Positions 5,688 to 7,381 of a stretch of 7,381 nucleotides of DNA are shown here, one piece after another. The translations under genes were made by a program, and so were the position numbers. How positions within the stretch are numbered: the first letter of the stretch is position 1; each line of letters opens with the position of its first letter. The stretch comes from Lachnospiraceae bacterium (GTDB taxonomy: Bacteria > Bacillota_A > Clostridia > Lachnospirales > Lachnospiraceae). The DNA lies in the NCBI GenBank assembly GCA_017435025.1, contig JAFSFU010000087.1, forward strand, positions 1 to 7,381, given 5' to 3'. The notes beneath the pieces were generated by a model, which searched no databases, had not been told where the DNA came from, and saw only the letters and a list, made by a program, of their open reading frames with translations.

Positions 5688-6335
5688 ATGAAATCGATTT
5701 TACTGATAGGACTTGGAAGATTTGGAAGACATGTAGCCATGAAATTACATGAATTGCGGCATGAAGTCATGGCAATCGATAATCAAGAAAAACTGGTGGA
5801 TGCGGTTCTCCCGTATGTGACCAATGCATTGATCGGTGACAGTACCGATGAAGATTTCTTACGGTCACTGGGAGTCGATAATTTTGATGTCTGTATTGTC
5901 GCGATCGGCGACAATTTCCAAAATTCTCTGGAAACCACTTCACTTTTAAAGGAACTGGGAGCCAAGATGATCGTATCCAGAGCGGCCAGAGATGTACATG
6001 CAAAATTCCTGCTGCGAAATGGTGCAGACGAGATCGTTTATCCGGAAAAGCAGCTGGCATCCTGGACTGCGATCCGATACAGCAGTGATCACATTTTTGA
6101 TTATATTGAACTGGATGATGAACATGCAATCTTTGAGGTTGCGATTCCGGATGGTTGGGAAGGTAAAACGGTTGGTGAGCTGGATGTAAGAAGGATCCAT
6201 AACATCAACATCATGGGAATCAAGAATGAACGAGGACTGAATCTGGCGGTGACTCCGAATCTTCGCCTTGAACATGGTTCAACCATGCTGGTTCTCGGAA
6301 GTATCAAATCAATCCAAAAGGTATTCCGTATATAG
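5688..6335 (+). CDS. ktrA: Potassium uptake regulatory RCK subunit (KtrA/TrkA family)
   Basis: This is the cytoplasmic gating ring subunit of the Ktr system; family members bind ATP/ADP (some NAD) in the N-terminal RCK domain and control KtrB. The 215 residues hold one RCK_N Rossmann domain (about 1-130) with GLGRFG (8-13) and Asp31 at the end of strand two, then an RCK_C domain (about 135-215). One RCK unit distinguishes KtrA from the tandem TrkA of enterobacteria. In RCK_C, Asp166-x-Arg168-x5-Asn174-Ile175 resembles the c-di-AMP-binding pattern described for Firmicutes KtrA, so inhibition by c-di-AMP is plausible but inferred. GGGAGG (5674-5679) eight bases before the ATG sets the start. 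It is in an operon with ktrB and the genes that follow; no terminator is seen after it. Confidence 0.94.
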   Translation: MKSILLIGLGRFGRHVAMKLHELRHEVMAIDNQEKLVDAVLPYVTNALIGDSTDEDFLRSLGVDNFDVCIVAIGDNFQNSLETTSLLKELGAKMIVSRAARDVHAKFLLRNGADEIVYPEKQLASWTAIRYSSDHIFDYIELDDEHAIFEVAIPDGWEGKTVGELDVRRIHNINIMGIKNERGLNLAVTPNLRLEHGSTMLVLGSIKSIQKVFRI

Positions 6336-6388
6336 GGTACGGAGTTGATATGGTATTTTGATCAATATGTGGGGAAGTAGGTGTGAGC

Positions 6389-6865
6389 ATGAAGTATGCA
6401 GCTTTAATTATCGTGATAGCAGTTTTTATCTATCTGGGAAATTGTCTGATCACTGCAACAGCCAGATCAAGAAGACGGGTTCTTGATCATACAAGGCCGA
6501 CAGAACCTGAAAAGAGACAGATTGTACGTATGGCTTATGAGTCGAGGGATCCATCTCATCAGGTGGCCGTAAATCTTCAGAAACTGTCTGAAAAACGAAA
6601 TGACATGACGCTGTTTTCTTATGAGGCATCGGCCAGTGAGGTGAGACAGATGTTGTTTGATGAGCAGGCAGATGTTATAATTATAAATGGAGAAAAGCCT
6701 AAGTGGCTGAAAGAAGTTGTCTGCAGAAGGATCAAGACGGAGCACGGAATGAAGAACGTAACGATCCTATGGAGAAAATACCGGGGCAAAGATAAGAAAA
6801 AGATGAAGGCTCTGGTAGAAATCATAAATGAAGGAAACCTTTATGAGCAAGAGAAAACAGGATAG
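6389..6865 (+). CDS. Uncharacterised small single-pass membrane protein between ktrA and a KdpD-like kinase
   Basis: I do not recognise this protein. From the ATG at 6389 it has 158 residues. Residues 3-23 form one hydrophobic helix, directly followed by RSRRR (26-30), which predicts a short outside N-terminus and a cytoplasmic body. The body is charged and mixed alpha/beta in look (for example QADVIIINGE, then NVTILWRKY), ending in a Lys-rich segment. AAGTAGGTG plus five bases precede this ATG, exactly as at ktrB; a GTG at 6383 is an alternative adding two residues. It starts 53 bases after ktrA, and its last 23 bases overlap the kinase start, so it is co-transcribed with the potassium genes. 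KdpC was considered and rejected: no KdpC motifs are seen. A role in sensing or membrane assembly is only a guess. Confidence 0.8.
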   Translation: MKYAALIIVIAVFIYLGNCLITATARSRRRVLDHTRPTEPEKRQIVRMAYESRDPSHQVAVNLQKLSEKRNDMTLFSYEASASEVRQMLFDEQADVIIINGEKPKWLKEVVCRRIKTEHGMKNVTILWRKYRGKDKKKMKALVEIINEGNLYEQEKTG

Positions 6866-7381
6866 AGAACATATTCTTGTGTGTCTGTCGTCTTCACCGT
6901 CCAATCCGACGATCATCCACGCAGCTGCCAGAATGGCAGATGCTTTTCAAGCATCTTTTACGGCACTGTTCGTGGAAACGCCGGATTTCGAGTCCATGAG
7001 TGAGGAAAATAAAACCAGACTGAAACAGAATATGGATATTGCAAGAGACGCCGGAGCGACGGTAGAAACAGTCTACGGAGACGATGTCTCTATGCTGATC
7101 GCAGAATATACCAAATTATCCGGTGTAACCAAAATCGTTATCGGACGCAGCGGAACGTCAAGATTTCGATTATTCGGGAAACCGACATTGACGGAGCGAC
7201 TGATTGCAGAGGCTCCTAACGTGGATATGCACATTATCCCGGATGCAGCGACTGCCGGTCGCCAGTACCGGGCACCGAAGAGAAAAGTGCGTGTTTCCGG
7301 GACCGATATTCTGAAAAGTGTAGGAATCCTGTCGGGATTCACGGTTCTCGGCATCATCTTCTTTAACCTTGGTTTTACAGA
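6843..7381 (+). CDS. KdpD-like sensor histidine kinase, N-terminal part (cut by window end)
   Basis: The reading frame stays open from ATG 6843 to the end, giving 179 residues. Residues 10 to about 130 match the universal-stress-protein domain of KdpD: HILVCLSSSPSN at the start, ALFVETP, a GDDV segment, TKIVIGRSGTSRFR and DMHIIPD. From about residue 156 a hydrophobic stretch (ILSGFTVLGIIFF) begins the membrane block typical of KdpD (DUF4118). The usual N-terminal KdpD domain of about 200 residues with its P-loop is absent, because the protein starts directly at the USP domain. AAGGA (6831-6835) seven bases before the ATG supports this start. Overlap of 23 bases with the upstream gene suggests translational coupling. 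The kinase core and any response regulator lie beyond the window. A K+- or turgor-responsive two-component role is inferred from family and operon. Confidence 0.85.
   Translation, partial: MSKRKQDREHILVCLSSSPSNPTIIHAAARMADAFQASFTALFVETPDFESMSEENKTRLKQNMDIARDAGATVETVYGDDVSMLIAEYTKLSGVTKIVIGRSGTSRFRLFGKPTLTERLIAEAPNVDMHIIPDAATAGRQYRAPKRKVRVSGTDILKSVGILSGFTVLGIIFFNLGFT

Noticed and set aside
6389..6865. KdpC identity for the small membrane protein
   Set aside because: KdpC also has one N-terminal helix, but the characteristic KdpC sequence after the helix is absent and the positive cluster after the helix predicts a cytoplasmic body.

Overview
The window reads as chromosomal DNA of a low-to-moderate GC Gram-positive anaerobe of the Clostridia, most likely Lachnospiraceae-like. 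This rests on strong AGGAGG-type ribosome binding sites, TTGACA/TATAAT promoters, many intrinsic terminators, a copA-csoR pair, a KtrAB-type potassium system and tRNA genes without encoded CCA. The genus is an inference. All real genes lie on the + strand.

Region 1 (1-1500): the 3' part of a copper-exporting P1B-type ATPase (copA) with a heavy-metal-associated (HMA) domain fused at its C-terminus. A CsoR-family copper-sensing repressor follows 22 bases later, then an intrinsic terminator. Together they form a copper efflux operon with its own sensor. A good ribosome binding site and ATG lie inside copA just before the HMA domain, so a free copper chaperone might also be made.

Region 2 (1500-2700): three tRNA genes, Pro(CGG), Glu(CTC) and Thr(CGT), all with C at anticodon position 34. 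A perfect-spacing promoter precedes the first. A YefM/YoeB-type toxin-antitoxin operon follows the tRNA-Thr gene, with its own promoter and TGTACA-core operators. A 49-base near-exact copy of the 3' half of tRNA-Thr plus its flank recurs 751 bases downstream, just past the toxin stop codon. This is the footprint expected from site-specific integration into a tRNA gene. The toxin-antitoxin operon is the only cargo and no integrase is present. This is the most unusual feature of the window.

Region 3 (2700-4020): a complete alanine dehydrogenase gene (ald), transcribed alone and closed by a long hairpin.

Region 4 (4021-7381): about 310 bases without a gene, then an operon of ktrB (membrane potassium translocator), ktrA (RCK gating subunit), a small single-pass membrane protein I cannot name, and the start of a KdpD-like sensor kinase cut by the window end. 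The last gene overlaps its upstream neighbour. The kinase begins directly with the universal-stress-protein domain and lacks the usual N-terminal KdpD nucleotide-binding domain. The layout suggests potassium uptake coupled to a potassium- or turgor-sensing two-component system.
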